Shown here: piece by piece, positions 35,959 to 46,635 of the stretch | Layout: every line of letters starts with the position of its first letter | Position numbering within the stretch: the first letter of the stretch is position 1 | From: Cryobacterium sp. | GTDB taxonomy: Bacteria > Actinomycetota > Actinomycetes > Actinomycetales > Microbacteriaceae | Assembly (NCBI GenBank): GCA_019639015.1 | Contig: JAHBSS010000002.1 | Coordinates: 34,799-98,798, forward strand | Direction of reading: 5' to 3' | DNA length: 64,000 bases | Notes under the pieces: generated by a model | What the model was told of the DNA's origin: nothing | What the model saw: the letters and a program-made list of their open reading frames with translations, nothing else | Databases searched by the model: none | Position numbers and translations under genes: made by a program

Positions 35959-36753
35959 TCAAACCCCAAGCGGCGGAGCAATCGCAACTAGCAGGATTCC
36001 AGTCCAATGGCACAGGAATGCGAGCAACGTGAACGTGTGGAAAATCTCATGAAATCCAAATGTGCCCGGTAGCGGGTTCGGTTTCTTCAGCCCGTAAACT
36101 ACCGCTCCCGCTGAATAAAGCAACCCACCAATTAGAACCAAGATCATCATCGCGGGGTTTGCGTTGAAGAAATCAACGATGAACATCATCGCCGCCCAAC
36201 CGAGCAACAGGTAAATCGGGACGTAGAGCCAACGCGGCGCGGAAATCCAAAACACTCGAAAACAAATTCCGAGCAAGGCGCCACCCCAAACCAGGAAAAG
36301 CAAGATCGTCGACTTTGGTTGGGGGAGCGCAAGTACGGTAATTGGAGTGTAAGTGCCGGCGATCAGCAAGAAGATATTTGCGTGATCCAATCGTTTCAGT
36401 ACCTTTTTTACTTTCGGTGACCAATTGAATCGGTGGTACAGAGCAGAAATACCAAAAAGCAAGAGTGAACATGTCAAGAACACCGCGGAACTAGCTTTTG
36501 CCGGCACGCCTTGCGCGAGTACTATCAGCACGACACCGAGCGCGATAGCTGCAGGGAAAGTTCCTGCGTGAATCCAACCTCGCCACGAAGGCCTGACATC
36601 CTGATTCGCCTCGGCTGCCTCGAGCAAGGGGATGTTTGGAATCGACTCAACTGTCGGGGAGTCGCTTGCTGATTCCACTGCGACTTGGTTGTCGATTTTT
36701 GAACTCACGGTTTGACGATACGTCATTGAAGTAACGGCAATCTGGGAATCCAT
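35959..36753 (-). CDS. Hemolysin III / TrhIII family membrane protein
   Basis: A protein of up to 264 residues with about seven transmembrane helices in the second three quarters and a roughly 50-residue hydrophilic N-terminus. Family motifs SALYHRFNW and VKKVLKRLDHANIFLLIAGTYTPI and the late FHEIFHTFTLLAFLCHW give the conserved Ser-His, Asp and His residues of the PAQR/hemolysin III superfamily, likely a metal-dependent hydrolase or channel. Several in-frame Met/Val codons could be the real start. It is divergent from uppS and ends two bases from the previous gene. Confidence 0.87.
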   Translation of the reverse strand: MDSQIAVTSMTYRQTVSSKIDNQVAVESASDSPTVESIPNIPLLEAAEANQDVRPSWRGWIHAGTFPAAIALGVVLIVLAQGVPAKASSAVFLTCSLLLFGISALYHRFNWSPKVKKVLKRLDHANIFLLIAGTYTPITVLALPQPKSTILLFLVWGGALLGICFRVFWISAPRWLYVPIYLLLGWAAMMFIVDFFNANPAMMILVLIGGLLYSAGAVVYGLKKPNPLPGTFGFHEIFHTFTLLAFLCHWTGILLVAIAPPLGV

Positions 36754-36779
36754 ACCGACAATTGGGCTAACGTAGCGAT

Positions 36780-37565
36780 GTGACTAGCCGCGACATCTTC
36801 CTGGGCGGAGGAGTCTTATACAAACTCTATGAACGCCGCTTACGTAGGCAGATTTCAGGTCGCAGGGTTCCGCGGCACATTGCAATGATTCTTGACGGGA
36901 ATCGGCGTTGGGCCAAACAAAACTTCTTGGAGAATGTCGCTCACGGGCACCGAGCGGGAGCCGCAAAGTTCGTAGAGTTTTTGGACTGGTGTGACGAACT
37001 CGGTGTGTCCGTTGCGACGCTCTATTTACTTTCCACCGACAACCTAAAAGGAAGAAACTCAACTGAACTAGCGGACCTGTTTGAGATTATCGGGCAGCTA
37101 GCAACAGACCTCTCGGAGCACAAGAACTGGAAGATCAAGAGAGTTGGAACAGCCGAAGGTTTGCCGCAAGCCCTCGTGAAGCGACTTGAGAACGCCGAAT
37201 CACAATCCGCGAAAAACACTGGAATGCACATCAATCTTGCCGTTGGTTACGGAGGTCGGCGCGAAATCGTCGATGCCATGCGCTCCATAGTGCAAATGCA
37301 CGCGAAGAAAGGTGAATCGCTTGAGGCCTTGGCTGAAATCCTCACTCCAGAGCTCATTGGAGAGCATTTGTACACTGGGGGCCAACCGGATCCGGACTTA
37401 GTGATCCGCACCTCTGGAGAACAGAGATTGAGCGACTTTATGCTTTGGCAGAGTGCACACAGTGAGTTCTATTTCATGGAAGCGTTAGGGCCTGATTTAC
37501 GAAAAATTGATTTTCTAAGGGCGATTCGTGACTACGCGGATCGTGATCGCCGTTTTGGTCAATAG
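36780..37565 (+). CDS. uppS: Isoprenyl (undecaprenyl-type) diphosphate synthase
   Basis: A 261-residue cis-prenyltransferase that builds the long lipid carrier for peptidoglycan precursors. The catalytic aspartate region HIAMILDGNRRWAKQ is at residues 38-52 and the C-terminal signature RTSGEQRLSDFMLWQSAHSE is intact, with EFYF beyond. GTG start at 36780. In mycobacteria two homologues share the job; only one is seen here. Divergent from the hemolysin III gene, a common pairing in Actinomycetota. Confidence 0.93.
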   Translation: MTSRDIFLGGGVLYKLYERRLRRQISGRRVPRHIAMILDGNRRWAKQNFLENVAHGHRAGAAKFVEFLDWCDELGVSVATLYLLSTDNLKGRNSTELADLFEIIGQLATDLSEHKNWKIKRVGTAEGLPQALVKRLENAESQSAKNTGMHINLAVGYGGRREIVDAMRSIVQMHAKKGESLEALAEILTPELIGEHLYTGGQPDPDLVIRTSGEQRLSDFMLWQSAHSEFYFMEALGPDLRKIDFLRAIRDYADRDRRFGQ

Positions 37566-37609
37566 CTTCAAGTTGACTGCAACCTCAATGTCGCTGTAAA
37601 ACTACTCAA

Positions 37610-38734
37610 ATGATTTCCATCGAAGATTTTCTAACGAGGTTCAACGACGAACCCGGATACTTCGACTTCGCCAGGGTGTCTCCTATCGCACAGTCGGCGT
37701 TAGAAGAAGAACGTGCACTAACCGAGACACTCTCTCGTGCTCGATTCGGAAGTCTCGATTCCCTTTTCGATCAAACTGATCGAGTTCAGCGGGCAGTATC
37801 GGCGCTAACTGGATTTGAGCCAGAACAGATCGTGTTTCAACCAAACACAAGTAGCGGACTATTACAGGCGATGTTTGGATTGAGCGGAAAAGTTTTGGTT
37901 TCGCCGGCAGAATTTCCAAGTAGCCCTTTCGCGGCGGTCCGAGCAGCATCAGCGCTTGGAACGCTTGAACCGCAATGGTTGGAAACCGATTTTGGGGGAG
38001 TCAGTGCCGCTGCAATAAGGGCACAAATCACCGCTGACACTACTGCCGTTTGTTTGAGTCTTGTAGATTTCCGGTCTGGCCGATTGGCAGATCTTGAAGC
38101 GATCCGTCAAGTTATAGGTGATCGCCTATTGATAGTTGACGCTATTCAAGGTTTCGGTGCAGTCGACGTTGATTATTCGCTCGCGGATGTCGTATCGAGC
38201 GGTGGTCAGAAGTGGGTTCGAGCGGGTTGGGGCACCGGATTTCTCGTGCTCAGTGATCGCGCGATGGGGGCGATCAAGCCCGTGCTCTCGGGATTCAACG
38301 CTACCGATGTTGAACCGTTGCCCTTAGATGAAGTACCAGAACCTTCAAGGAGTGCCAAAGCGTTCCAGTGGAGCAATCCAAACCCGATAGCGCAGGCACG
38401 GTTTGCTTGCGCTCTAGAAGAGATAGCTGAAGTCGGCGTGGCCCAAATAGAGGCGAAGATTAGAGAGAACACCGCCCGCCTGATCAGCATGGCTGACGAG
38501 TACGGCATCCAAGTTTCTTCACCGCGAGCGGATGCGGAGCGAGCCGGTATCGTCGCACTTGAGCCGACACCGGAAAACTACACCGTGCTCATTGCGAGTT
38601 TGCACAATCACGGGGTCACGGCAACCGCTCGAGGAAACTCCATCCGTCTTAGCGCTCACGCTACGACAGGGTCAGAATCATTTGAAATGCTCGACTCAGC
38701 GTTTAAATCGTTTTCCACCGCCTCACGAGTCTGA
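37610..38734 (+). CDS. Class V-fold PLP-dependent aminotransferase
   Basis: A 374-residue fold type I PLP enzyme of the class V aminotransferase/kynureninase/cysteine desulfurase group. The PLP aspartate is in [17 protein letters not shown] and the Schiff-base lysine in [16 protein letters not shown]. No cysteine-loop typical of cysteine desulfurases is apparent. The small C-terminal domain contains [13 protein letters not shown] and the end [14 protein letters not shown]. Reaction not predictable. Start ATG 37610 lies 44 bases after uppS. Downstream is an apparently structured gap before phoH. Confidence 0.8.
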   Translation: MISIEDFLTRFNDEPGYFDFARVSPIAQSALEEERALTETLSRARFGSLDSLFDQTDRVQRAVSALTGFEPEQIVFQPNTSSGLLQAMFGLSGKVLVSPAEFPSSPFAAVRAASALGTLEPQWLETDFGGVSAAAIRAQITADTTAVCLSLVDFRSGRLADLEAIRQVIGDRLLIVDAIQGFGAVDVDYSLADVVSSGGQKWVRAGWGTGFLVLSDRAMGAIKPVLSGFNATDVEPLPLDEVPEPSRSAKAFQWSNPNPIAQARFACALEEIAEVGVAQIEAKIRENTARLISMADEYGIQVSSPRADAERAGIVALEPTPENYTVLIASLHNHGVTATARGNSIRLSAHATTGSESFEMLDSAFKSFSTASRV

Positions 38735-38751
38735 AACTCCCCCAAATTGGG

Positions 38752-38910
38752 CGTTCCATTCGGGCGTGTCGATCCCACAGGAATGCGAGTCAGACCGTAG
38801 CGTCGAGACATCAGGCACGGAGCCTGGACGAGGCGGACAACCTAGATCGCTTTGGCAACCTGGATGGCCGCATCGGTGGAAACCGGCGTGTTTCACTCCG
38901 GGAATGGAGC
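38752..38910 (+). promoter_or_regulatory. Structured leader before the PhoH gene
   Basis: The 169-base gap is rich in potential stems. GTTCCATTC near 38752-38760 can pair with GAATGGAGC (38902-38910), which includes the ATG of the PhoH gene. Inside are CAGGC-ACGGA-GCCTG, a stem capped by GGAA (GGT-GGAA-ACC), and direct repeats CAACCTAG/CAACCTGG. I could not match it to a known riboswitch class. It may be an mRNA leader controlling translation. Confidence 0.35.
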
Positions 38911-40262
38911 AGTTTGTGGCCCCTACGAAATCTCCCCAAACCAAGCAACTTGCGGGGGAGGTGGTGGGCCAGTCACTTAAGACATATGTGCTCGACACCT
39001 CCGTTTTGCTTTCTGACCCGAAAGCAATTTTTCGATTCGCTGAGCACGATGTCGTACTTCCGGTTGTTGTGATTAGCGAGCTTGAAGGCAAACGCCACGA
39101 CCCGGAGATTGGCTATTTTGCACGTCAAGCGTTACGAAACCTGGACGAGTTAAGAATTAAGCACGAACGGCTAGATTTTCCGGTCTCGATCGGAGCCGGT
39201 GGGAGTTTGAGGGTTGAACTGAATCACTCAAACCTTTCAGTTCTCCCGTCCGGCTTGCAATTGGCTGACAACGACTCTCGAATCCTCGCAGTCGCATCTA
39301 ACCTCGCCAATGACGGACTAAATGTCACCGTGGTTTCGAAGGATTTACCGCTTCGAGTGAAGGCTGCGGCAATCGGGTTATCGGCGGAAGAATATCGCGC
39401 CGAACTTGCTGTTGATTCAGGTTGGACCGGAACCGCCGAGATCAATCTTGGTTCGCGAGAAATATCTAAGCTCTATGACGAAGAAGGCTTGGAGACCGAC
39501 CTCGTATGCGACTTGCCAGTGAACACCGGACTCGTCATCCATTCCGAGCGGGGTTCCGCTTTGGGACGGGTCACAGGGGCCGGTCGGCTTTGCCTGGTTA
39601 GAGGTGACCGAGAAGTATTTGGAATGCACGGGCGTTCGGCAGAGCAGAGGCTTGCAATCGATTTGCTACTTGATCCGGAGCTCGGAATCGTTTCACTAGG
39701 TGGCCGTGCTGGAACTGGAAAGTCGGCACTAGCGTTGTGCGCAGGACTCGAGGCGGTGCTCGAACGGCAGCAGCATAAGAAGATCATGGTGTTTCGCCCC
39801 CTGTATGCGGTAGGCGGGCAAGATTTGGGTTATCTACCGGGGGATGCGGCCGAGAAGATGAACCCGTGGGCGCAAGCGGTGTTCGATACCCTCGGTTCGG
39901 TCGTTTCGCAGAATGTGCTCGATGAAGTGTTGGAGCGCGGCCTGCTTGAAGTGCTACCGCTTACACACATTCGTGGGCGCAGTTTGCACGATGCGTTTGT
40001 AATCGTCGATGAGGCACAGTCTCTTGAGCGCAATGTGCTCTTGACAGTTCTAAGCCGAATCGGGCAAAACTCCCGGGTTGTTTTGACTCATGACGTGGCG
40101 CAACGAGACAACTTGAGGGTTGGTCGACACGACGGAGTTGCGTCGGTAATCGAGACCTTGAAGGGGCACAAGCTATTCGGTCACATTACTTTGACTCGTT
40201 CGGAGCGTTCGGACATAGCCGCTCTCGTTACCGAACTGCTTGAAGGAAACGAATTGGTTTAG
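38904..40262 (+). CDS. PhoH family protein with PIN domain
   Basis: A 452-residue two-domain protein. The N-terminal PIN ribonuclease domain (about 27-170) has [13 protein letters not shown] and [12 protein letters not shown] with the acidic residues, and [12 protein letters not shown]. The C-terminal PhoH P-loop domain has Walker [14 protein letters not shown] near residue 267, [26 protein letters not shown] and Walker [15 protein letters not shown]-PhoH proteins such as mycobacterial PhoH2 combine helicase and RNase activity. The frame is open far upstream, but ATG 38904 is chosen because the upstream 124 residues look non-coding and overlap the aminotransferase gene. Confidence 0.88.
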   Translation: MEQFVAPTKSPQTKQLAGEVVGQSLKTYVLDTSVLLSDPKAIFRFAEHDVVLPVVVISELEGKRHDPEIGYFARQALRNLDELRIKHERLDFPVSIGAGGSLRVELNHSNLSVLPSGLQLADNDSRILAVASNLANDGLNVTVVSKDLPLRVKAAAIGLSAEEYRAELAVDSGWTGTAEINLGSREISKLYDEEGLETDLVCDLPVNTGLVIHSERGSALGRVTGAGRLCLVRGDREVFGMHGRSAEQRLAIDLLLDPELGIVSLGGRAGTGKSALALCAGLEAVLERQQHKKIMVFRPLYAVGGQDLGYLPGDAAEKMNPWAQAVFDTLGSVVSQNVLDEVLERGLLEVLPLTHIRGRSLHDAFVIVDEAQSLERNVLLTVLSRIGQNSRVVLTHDVAQRDNLRVGRHDGVASVIETLKGHKLFGHITLTRSERSDIAALVTELLEGNELV

Positions 40263-40292
40263 GGCAGTCGTTTGATCTGTTAAGTTCGAGGG

Positions 40293-41072
40293 GTGGAACT
40301 CCTGCTCTACGTCGTTCTAGGCAGTCTCGGCGTGCTGTTTGTTTGGGGCCTTGTTGCGCCAAGAAGCATCTGGAAATTGATGTTTAGTTGGACCTACCGG
40401 GATTCGTTTCGAGGTGAACCTAGCAGAAGTGGGTATTTGCTGTTCCGGCTTGTATCGGCAATCGGAGTTATCTCGCTAACGCTAGGTTCTGTTGGGGCGT
40501 ATCAAGTGTGGCAACGCCGGCAGCCAGTTCCCCCGGCACCACCAACCTTGGTTGAACTAATGTGGGGAAAACCGAATCCGGTTGTGTTGAACAAAGTTGT
40601 TCACGGGGTGACGCAAATTCCGACCGGATTGGTTGACCAGCCGATTCTTGGTTACCAAGTCGTTGACGGTCAAACTCGACAACCTTCTTATCTGTTCGGC
40701 CTCAAACATTTCAAACTTAAGTCGGCAACCAAGTTGAACGGTCTTGTCGGGACTGGCCCAAGCGCTGGACTTGTAGCGCTGGATACAGCGGACCTCGTCC
40801 TAAAAGTTTCGGGCGATCCGAAGTGCTTTGCACAAGTTGTGGTAGTTCGCGAGGATGCTGAGAAAGTTGAAGTTGGCGTTTATTACGGCCAAGCCAACCC
40901 GTCAGATGGCTCCAACAAGGATCAAGTTGCTAACTGCTCGACAATCTCCGCAAGGGAAAATCGATCGACCCTAATTCCCATTGACTTGAATGACGAAGTC
41001 GGAAAAAGGCAAGTAGTTGGGCTTGATGGTCGCGGTATTTTCGAAGTCAAAGACTTAACAAATCAAGGATGA
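40293..41072 (+). CDS. Hypothetical membrane-anchored protein
   Basis: A 259-residue protein with two N-terminal transmembrane helices (about 3-22 and 50-70) flanking a segment with PRSIWKLMFSW and a basic patch, followed by a Pro-rich linker (PVPPAPPTLVELMWG) and an extracytoplasmic domain of about 170 residues rich in Val and beta-prone stretches, with two cysteines (PKCFAQ and ANCSTI) that could form a disulfide. The N-terminal part resembles small DUF6199-like domains, but I am not certain. GTG start, 30 bases after phoH. Function unknown. Confidence 0.75.
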   Translation: MELLLYVVLGSLGVLFVWGLVAPRSIWKLMFSWTYRDSFRGEPSRSGYLLFRLVSAIGVISLTLGSVGAYQVWQRRQPVPPAPPTLVELMWGKPNPVVLNKVVHGVTQIPTGLVDQPILGYQVVDGQTRQPSYLFGLKHFKLKSATKLNGLVGTGPSAGLVALDTADLVLKVSGDPKCFAQVVVVREDAEKVEVGVYYGQANPSDGSNKDQVANCSTISARENRSTLIPIDLNDEVGKRQVVGLDGRGIFEVKDLTNQG

Positions 41073-41081
41073 GTCGCAGCT

Positions 41082-42521
41082 CTACCCAGGGTGCGTCATG
41101 CTCAACACATCAAGCAGAGCATCCAATTGAGCTTCAGAGACCTCGCCCCTTTCCACAAATCCAAGGTCAATAACCGACTCTCGAATTGTTATGCCCTTCG
41201 CAACAGCGTTCTTTGCTACTTTCGCTGCGGATTCGTAACCAATAACGCGGTTTAACGGGGTCACGATTGATGGAGAAGATTGGGCCAATGCTTTCGCTCG
41301 TTCGATGTTGGCTTGAAGTCCGTCGATCGTTTTTTCCGCGAGAACTGTTGCGGAGTTTGCCAGCAATCGAATCGATTCAAGTAGCGCTGTGCCCATGACT
41401 GGAATCGCAACGTTCAACTCGAACGAACCGCTGGCTCCGGCCCAAGCAATCGTCGCGTCGTTACCTACCACTCTCGAGCACACCATCAGCACCGCTTCGG
41501 GAATCACCGGATTGACTTTGCCGGGCATGATGGAGGAGCCCGGCTGAAGGTCGGGGATGTGAATTTCGGCGATGCCGGTGTTTGGGCCGGATCCCATCCA
41601 TCTCAAGTCGTTGCAAATTTTTGTGAGGCTAACTGCTATCACGCGTAGCGCGCCGGATGCCTCAACCAGTCCGTCTCTCGCCCCTTGGGCCTCGAAGTGG
41701 TCGAGCGCTTCTGTAATCGGGAGCCCTGATTCTTTCGCCAATTCCGCGATAACTTTTTGAGGGAAACCCTTTGGGGTGTTGATACCAGTTCCCACAGCGG
41801 TACCGCCCAGTGGAACTTCAGCCACTCTTGGAAGCGCAGATTTGACTCGTTCAATTCCGAGTCGCACTTGACGGGCGTAACCACCAAACTCTTGACCAAG
41901 TGTTACAGGTGTTGCATCCATCAAGTGGGTGCGACCAGATTTCACGGCCTGCGCCCATTCTTTCGATTTTGCCTCTAACGATTTGGCAAGTGTCTCAAGG
42001 GCCGGGATCAGTTGCTGTAGGAGCGCACCGGTCACAGCCAAGTGAACGGAAGTTGGAAATACATCATTTGAAGATTGCGAGGCGTTGACATGGTCGTTCG
42101 GGTGAACTGCCCTACCCAATCGTTCAGTTGCGAGCGTTGCCAACACTTCATTCATGTTCATGTTCGAAGACGTACCGCTACCAGTTTGGTAAACATCAAT
42201 CGGGAACTGGTCGAGGTGGCTTCCACCGATTAACTCGTCTGCCGAATCGATAATCGCTTTAGAAATATCACCGTCGACGATTCCAAGTTCCCCGTTGATG
42301 ACCGCCGCAGCTCGCTTGATTCGGGCGAGAGCGATGATTTGCGCCGATTCAAGTCGAGAACCTGAGATTGGAAAATTTTCTACCGCTCTTTGAGTTTGAG
42401 CGGCATAAAGCGCATTCTTCGGGACGCGCACTTCACCCATTGTGTCGTGCTCAATTCGGTAATCCTGATCGTCAGCCACGTCTGAACCTCTGCTCTCTTT
42501 CGACTTGCTACTACCTGGCAT
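41082..42521 (-). CDS. fumC: Class II fumarate hydratase
   Basis: A 479-residue fumarase interconverting fumarate and malate in the TCA cycle without an iron-sulfur cluster. Signatures: [41 protein letters not shown] and the mobile loop [15 protein letters not shown]. The first ATG (42521) overlaps the carbonic anhydrase gene by 11 bases; a GTG at 42479 preceded by AGAGG would give a 465-residue protein of usual length and is a good alternative. Last gene of the exonuclease-to-fumarase operon. Confidence 0.94.
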   Translation of the reverse strand: MPGSSKSKESRGSDVADDQDYRIEHDTMGEVRVPKNALYAAQTQRAVENFPISGSRLESAQIIALARIKRAAAVINGELGIVDGDISKAIIDSADELIGGSHLDQFPIDVYQTGSGTSSNMNMNEVLATLATERLGRAVHPNDHVNASQSSNDVFPTSVHLAVTGALLQQLIPALETLAKSLEAKSKEWAQAVKSGRTHLMDATPVTLGQEFGGYARQVRLGIERVKSALPRVAEVPLGGTAVGTGINTPKGFPQKVIAELAKESGLPITEALDHFEAQGARDGLVEASGALRVIAVSLTKICNDLRWMGSGPNTGIAEIHIPDLQPGSSIMPGKVNPVIPEAVLMVCSRVVGNDATIAWAGASGSFELNVAIPVMGTALLESIRLLANSATVLAEKTIDGLQANIERAKALAQSSPSIVTPLNRVIGYESAAKVAKNAVAKGITIRESVIDLGFVERGEVSEAQLDALLDVLSMTHPG

Positions 42522-43152
42522 TTCCGATTGTGACGTCAGGAACTACTTGACCCTCAAGGAGTTTGTAGTTCGCGCCGACAATCGCCAAACTGCCATCAGC
42601 TATTGCTTCACTTATTACTTCAGATTGTCGGACCAAGTCTGCAACCGTCCCTCTTAAGTGGAGGCGTCCAACTTCGCCGGCATCCAACTCGGCATTCACT
42701 TCGCTGCGAGCTCGAATCGCCTTAGCAGATTCAACAACCGGTTCGATGAGCTTTTGGATGTGAGGGGGAATTTGCGCCGAATCTGATTTCTCGCTTGCAA
42801 TAGCGGCGGCAACCGCGCCGCACTCATCGTGACCAAGCACAACCACGAGCGGAACTTTCAGAATCGCAACGGCGTACTCGATTGAACCGATCACCGAATC
42901 TGAAATTACTTGACCGGCGTTTCGAATCACGAATAGGTCCCCCAGGCCCATATCGAAGATGATTTCTGCTGCTAATCGTGAGTCACTGCATCCAAACAAT
43001 GCGGCCTTTGGGTACTGACTGCCAACAAGCTCACCGCGTCGTTCGACATCTTGCCTAGGATGCCTAGGCTCACCGGCAATGAATCGACCGTTGCCTTTGA
43101 CCATCTCACGCCAAGCTTCAGCGGGGGAGACAGGGGTTGGGACAGTTGTCAT
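42511..43152 (-). CDS. Beta-class carbonic anhydrase
   Basis: A 213-residue zinc enzyme interconverting CO2 and bicarbonate. Zinc ligands and catalytic dyad are clear: CSDSR (Cys, Asp-Arg), VIRNAGQV and [10 protein letters not shown] (His and Cys). No signal peptide, so it supplies bicarbonate in the cytoplasm. ATG 43152 follows a GGGTAAGA-like site and starts ten bases after the DUF4245 stop; its own end overlaps fumC. The operon link with fumarase may reflect bicarbonate demand of anaplerosis, which is inference. Confidence 0.93.
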   Translation of the reverse strand: MTTVPTPVSPAEAWREMVKGNGRFIAGEPRHPRQDVERRGELVGSQYPKAALFGCSDSRLAAEIIFDMGLGDLFVIRNAGQVISDSVIGSIEYAVAILKVPLVVVLGHDECGAVAAAIASEKSDSAQIPPHIQKLIEPVVESAKAIRARSEVNAELDAGEVGRLHLRGTVADLVRQSEVISEAIADGSLAIVGANYKLLEGQVVPDVTIGNAR

Positions 43153-43162
43153 TTCTTACCCT

Positions 43163-43792
43163 TCATTTTTGAGTTTCTTGCCACGCCGCCAAGTTTGATG
43201 CAAGAACGTCAAAGTCTTGCTCGCTGGCCGTACCGAATAGCACAATTGCGCCACTATCGGTTTGGGTTTGCATGACATAGGCAAGGTTTCCGACCTCGGC
43301 CGTTGACCGATAATCGTAAATTGACCAGGCAAGCCCGGAAATAGTTTTGGAGCCCGTCGCTCGCCTTGAATCTAGTTGGTTTGCGATCCAGGTCGGGTTT
43401 GAATCTATTCCTTGTTTGAGTCCTATGTAGCCGTTTTTTGGCGTCAAGAATCCGATGTACCAGGTCGCTACATTGTCGGGGGTGTCCGCTGCAAATTTGG
43501 CGCTATTAGCACTCCAACCGCTCGGTAGTGCGGGGGAGGCGAGAGCGGTTTCAACATCCGCTTGCAAGGCAATTTTTTGATAGTCAACCTTTGGGATGTT
43601 TGGGCCAGGTTGCTCGGTGAATGTGACAACCAGAAGTACGACGGCCAGGCAGGCAAAAAGCGCAATCACAAGGTTGGAAAGAGTCTGACTTTGCCTTCGC
43701 CTTTGGCGGGATTCTTCCTGACGGTTAGCAGTTTCGGCGGGCGTTTCAGGCCGACCCAATTCGGCAACTACGGGAGCGGATTTCGAGTTCAT
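43163..43792 (-). CDS. DUF4245 domain-containing protein
   Basis: A 209-residue actinobacterial protein with a charged N-terminus, one transmembrane helix at about residues 40-61, then an exterior domain containing [12 protein letters not shown] and [18 protein letters not shown], characteristic of DUF4245. The family is usually found, as here, next to xseA/xseB or glpX. It overlaps xseB by four bases, indicating coupling. No catalytic residues are apparent; role unknown. Confidence 0.88.
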   Translation of the reverse strand: MNSKSAPVVAELGRPETPAETANRQEESRQRRRQSQTLSNLVIALFACLAVVLLVVTFTEQPGPNIPKVDYQKIALQADVETALASPALPSGWSANSAKFAADTPDNVATWYIGFLTPKNGYIGLKQGIDSNPTWIANQLDSRRATGSKTISGLAWSIYDYRSTAEVGNLAYVMQTQTDSGAIVLFGTASEQDFDVLASNLAAWQETQK

Positions 43793-44040
43793 GCGTCATC
43801 GTTAGAAGCATTTTGAACTGCGCTTCGAGCCGCATCTAGTCGTTGTTTGGCTCCAATCAGCCATTCCTCGCAGCGCGCAGCTAGAGCCTCTCCGCGTTCC
43901 CAAAGTTCGAGGGATTGTTCGAGAGTGGCTGAACCTTGCTCTAGTTCTGAAACTACTTTCACCAATTCGTCTCGAGCTCGCTCATAACTAAGGTTTGAAA
44001 AGTCAAACTTCGCGTTTGCTTTGCTTGCATCGGGACTCAC
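43789..44040 (-). CDS. xseB: Exodeoxyribonuclease VII small subunit
   Basis: An 83-residue helical protein with [38 protein letters not shown], the core XseB sequence, including the conserved LE-G...LEESL-type hairpin. Several copies bind each XseA large subunit and activate cleavage of single-stranded DNA. It overlaps xseA by four bases upstream and DUF4245 by four downstream. Standard length and context. Confidence 0.93.
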   Translation of the reverse strand: MSPDASKANAKFDFSNLSYERARDELVKVVSELEQGSATLEQSLELWERGEALAARCEEWLIGAKQRLDAARSAVQNASNDDA

Positions 44041-45281
44041 CGTTCCAGATTACCCTTCTGTGGGATCATCGACTCGTTGACGTTTGCTCCGAAAGAACCG
44101 TCAGCCAGTGTCACACGGATGCCGGTACCAGCTTTGAGGGCGTGCGACTTTCTAATAATTTCACCGCTTTCAAGTTGAGCGATCGCGTAACCGCGCTCAA
44201 GAGTTCTAGTGGGTGAAATTGCGTGAAGCTTTGAAGTGAGCTCGTTGGTGCGAGATTGGGCGCGTTCAAGCGCGCGCTCCATGAGCTCCGCCCCCCTTGC
44301 AACAAATCTGGTTACTTCTTCCGATCGTTCTGCGAATATCCAACTCGAATCCACCAGCACTGGCCTAGATCGCAATTGACCGATCTTGTCAATCTCGTTG
44401 TTAACAAGCGATGTAAGTCTCAATCCCAACCTCGACTTCGCCTGCCGAATCAGGTTTAGTTCTTCGGCGACGTCCGGAACTACGCGCTTTGCGGCATCCG
44501 TTGGGGTTGAAGCTCGCAGGTCGGCCACAAAATCAAGCAACGGGCGGTCATTCTCGTGGCCGATAGCACTCACCAATGGGGTCACACAATTAGCGGCAAC
44601 TCGAACTAGAGCCTCATCGCTGAACACAAGCAAATGTTGAAAATCGCCCCCTCCTCTAGCAACGATGATGACGTCCACGACTGGGTCAGCATCCAGTTGC
44701 TCAATCGCGGAAATCACTTCCCCTACTGCTCGGTCGCCTTGAACTGCCGCGTGAACGACTCGAAACAAAACAGAGGGCCACCTCAACTGGGCATTCCGAA
44801 GCACATCCTTCTCGGCGTCAGAGTCTTTGCCTGTAACCAGTCCGATGCAATTCGGGAGAAACGGGAGCGGCTTCTTTCTTGATTCGTCAAAGAGTCCCTC
44901 GGTGGCAAGCTTGAGCCGCAGTTTTTCAAGTCTCTCAAGCAAGTCGCCAAGCCCAACGTGACGCATCTCGAACACTTGCATGCTGAGTGTGCCGCCCTTT
45001 GGCCAGAAATTTGGTTTGACCAAAGCGATGACTCGGTCACCTTGCTTCAAATCATCTGGAACTTTCGAACGCGATGACGACCAGATATTGAAGCTAACGG
45101 TTACGTCAACTTCAAGGTCTTTGAGTTTTCCATACACATTTCCGGCAGACACTCCCCACTGGGTGATTTCGCCTTCAATCCAAACCGAACCTAGTCGGTC
45201 AATCCATTCCTTTAGCTTTGTCGAGAGGGTTGATACTGGCCACGGTGAATCTACGGATGTTGGAGCTACAGTGTCGGTCAA
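44037..45281 (-). CDS. xseA: Exodeoxyribonuclease VII large subunit
   Basis: A 414-residue catalytic subunit degrading single-stranded DNA to oligonucleotides. N-terminal OB-fold (about 15-110, with WIEGEITQW and GNVYGKLKD), catalytic core with [38 protein letters not shown] and [28 protein letters not shown], then a C-terminal helical region. ATG 45281 overlaps the upstream NTase-like gene by four bases. Complete and normal in length. Confidence 0.94.
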   Translation of the reverse strand: MTDTVAPTSVDSPWPVSTLSTKLKEWIDRLGSVWIEGEITQWGVSAGNVYGKLKDLEVDVTVSFNIWSSSRSKVPDDLKQGDRVIALVKPNFWPKGGTLSMQVFEMRHVGLGDLLERLEKLRLKLATEGLFDESRKKPLPFLPNCIGLVTGKDSDAEKDVLRNAQLRWPSVLFRVVHAAVQGDRAVGEVISAIEQLDADPVVDVIIVARGGGDFQHLLVFSDEALVRVAANCVTPLVSAIGHENDRPLLDFVADLRASTPTDAAKRVVPDVAEELNLIRQAKSRLGLRLTSLVNNEIDKIGQLRSRPVLVDSSWIFAERSEEVTRFVARGAELMERALERAQSRTNELTSKLHAISPTRTLERGYAIAQLESGEIIRKSHALKAGTGIRVTLADGSFGANVNESMIPQKGNLER

Positions 45282-46606
45282 GTTACGATCTCTTCTTGAA
45301 TTTTCGCCATGTATGACTTGATGGTTGGCATTCCGTCCAGTTTGTCTCGGAAGAACGTATTTACAACGTTAATGATGCGAGTCCTAGCAGCTTCAACTTC
45401 AACCTGTTTCTCTGCTTGATCTTGACGTTCAAGCGCTTCCTTGAGCCCGAGTAAAGATCTAACGATCTCCGCTTCCTCGTCACCGTCCAGTGCCTGGATT
45501 ACGTCCAGAATGAGGGCATCAGCTTGGCTTCTAACCTCCGAGAATGGGATTGGTGAGTTTGGTAAGGTTGCTCGCTCCAAGGTGGAGATAAGCGACCAAA
45601 CTTGATACAACACGGTGGTTGGTTCATCGAACAGTCCGCGAATGTACGCGGCTTCCAAGTGCTGGCCCGAGAGTCGAAACACGTTGTACATGCGTTTTGC
45701 TGCCTTGCCGTAGTTCAAGTGGTTGGTCAGATACTTCCGCACTTCTTCCTGGAGTCGATCAACGTATGCGTCTAGAGCGTCCGTGGAGACGTGCTTGGCA
45801 ATCTTCGCAAACGTTGGCACATCCTCTGAATCCAAATACACCTCTTGGAAGAACGAATCAAGGTAACCGTCTAGAGCTACGATTTCACCATCCGGCGACT
45901 CCCAGGTCACGTCAATGACGTTGCTCGCATTGGAGAGCTGTCGACGTTCCGAATCGCTAACCACCCAGTCGAGTTTGCACCAGCCTGGATCTTTCGCTGC
46001 GTCATCCCAAGAGAACCCGACCAAACCATTCGGACCAGTTAGCTCAATCCGACCGGCATCTACTTCTTCGGGTGTCCAACTTATCGGGGAACCTTTCTTA
46101 ACTTGATTTCCCGAATGGATGGCATCGAACGGGTAGCTACCGAACTTGGCTTCAAGAAACTGATAGCTTGAGCCGCGCCGCTGAGATATTGCTTTGTCTC
46201 GCATGAGCGTTGCCATTTTTTGAGCGGCTTCAGCGCGAGTGGTTGCTTTGATGTTGAGCCTTTGAAAGTAGTCGCAGTCCCCTGGGTAGGTCTGAATCTT
46301 CGATTGAGCAGCCGAACCTGAAATGGCTAACGCGCTTTCGACGTTCGGATCATCACTCGTGATCTCGACGATCTTTCCGATCTTGCGGAATCTAGCTAGT
46401 TCGTTCGCGCTGAAATCAAGCATTGCGACCTTGTTGCCGAATGCACCACTTTGAGTATCGACAATGACTTCACTCAGTCCAGAATCGTTCTCAATTGAGT
46501 CAATCCATCGACTGGTTTCATCCTCTTTGATTTCAAATCCGAGTCGTTTGGCTGACTGGGCGATCCGTCTAATATCGGCATTCGAATGTTTTGGTGAGAT
46601 GCTCAT
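45278..46606 (-). CDS. Uncharacterised protein with polymerase-beta-type nucleotidyltransferase motif
   Basis: A 442-residue protein I cannot assign to a named family. It contains a nucleotidyltransferase-like pattern: Gly97-Ser98, eleven residues, then Asp110-Cys-Asp112 (SGSAAQSKIQ to PGDCDYF), and a possible third carboxylate Asp213 in KLDWVV, as in poly(A) polymerase, OAS and CCA enzymes. The C-terminal 180 residues are helical and highly charged. ATG 46606 is favoured because AGGAGAAG lies just upstream. It is coupled to xseA by four bases and follows a 3'-5' exonuclease gene, so a nucleic-acid role is likely. Confidence 0.7.
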   Translation of the reverse strand: MSISPKHSNADIRRIAQSAKRLGFEIKEDETSRWIDSIENDSGLSEVIVDTQSGAFGNKVAMLDFSANELARFRKIGKIVEITSDDPNVESALAISGSAAQSKIQTYPGDCDYFQRLNIKATTRAEAAQKMATLMRDKAISQRRGSSYQFLEAKFGSYPFDAIHSGNQVKKGSPISWTPEEVDAGRIELTGPNGLVGFSWDDAAKDPGWCKLDWVVSDSERRQLSNASNVIDVTWESPDGEIVALDGYLDSFFQEVYLDSEDVPTFAKIAKHVSTDALDAYVDRLQEEVRKYLTNHLNYGKAAKRMYNVFRLSGQHLEAAYIRGLFDEPTTVLYQVWSLISTLERATLPNSPIPFSEVRSQADALILDVIQALDGDEEAEIVRSLLGLKEALERQDQAEKQVEVEAARTRIINVVNTFFRDKLDGMPTIKSYMAKIQEEIVT

Positions 46607-46635
46607 TTTGAAACTTCTCCTACCTGGCTCGAGTC

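Noticed and set aside
38532-38903. N-terminal extension of the PhoH gene in the same open frame
   Set aside because: It overlaps the aminotransferase gene, has non-protein-like composition and would displace the PIN domain from its usual start.
38735-38910. Known SAM or cobalamin riboswitch
   Set aside because: GGCAACC-like and GGTG pieces are present, but core consensus elements and their order do not fit either class.
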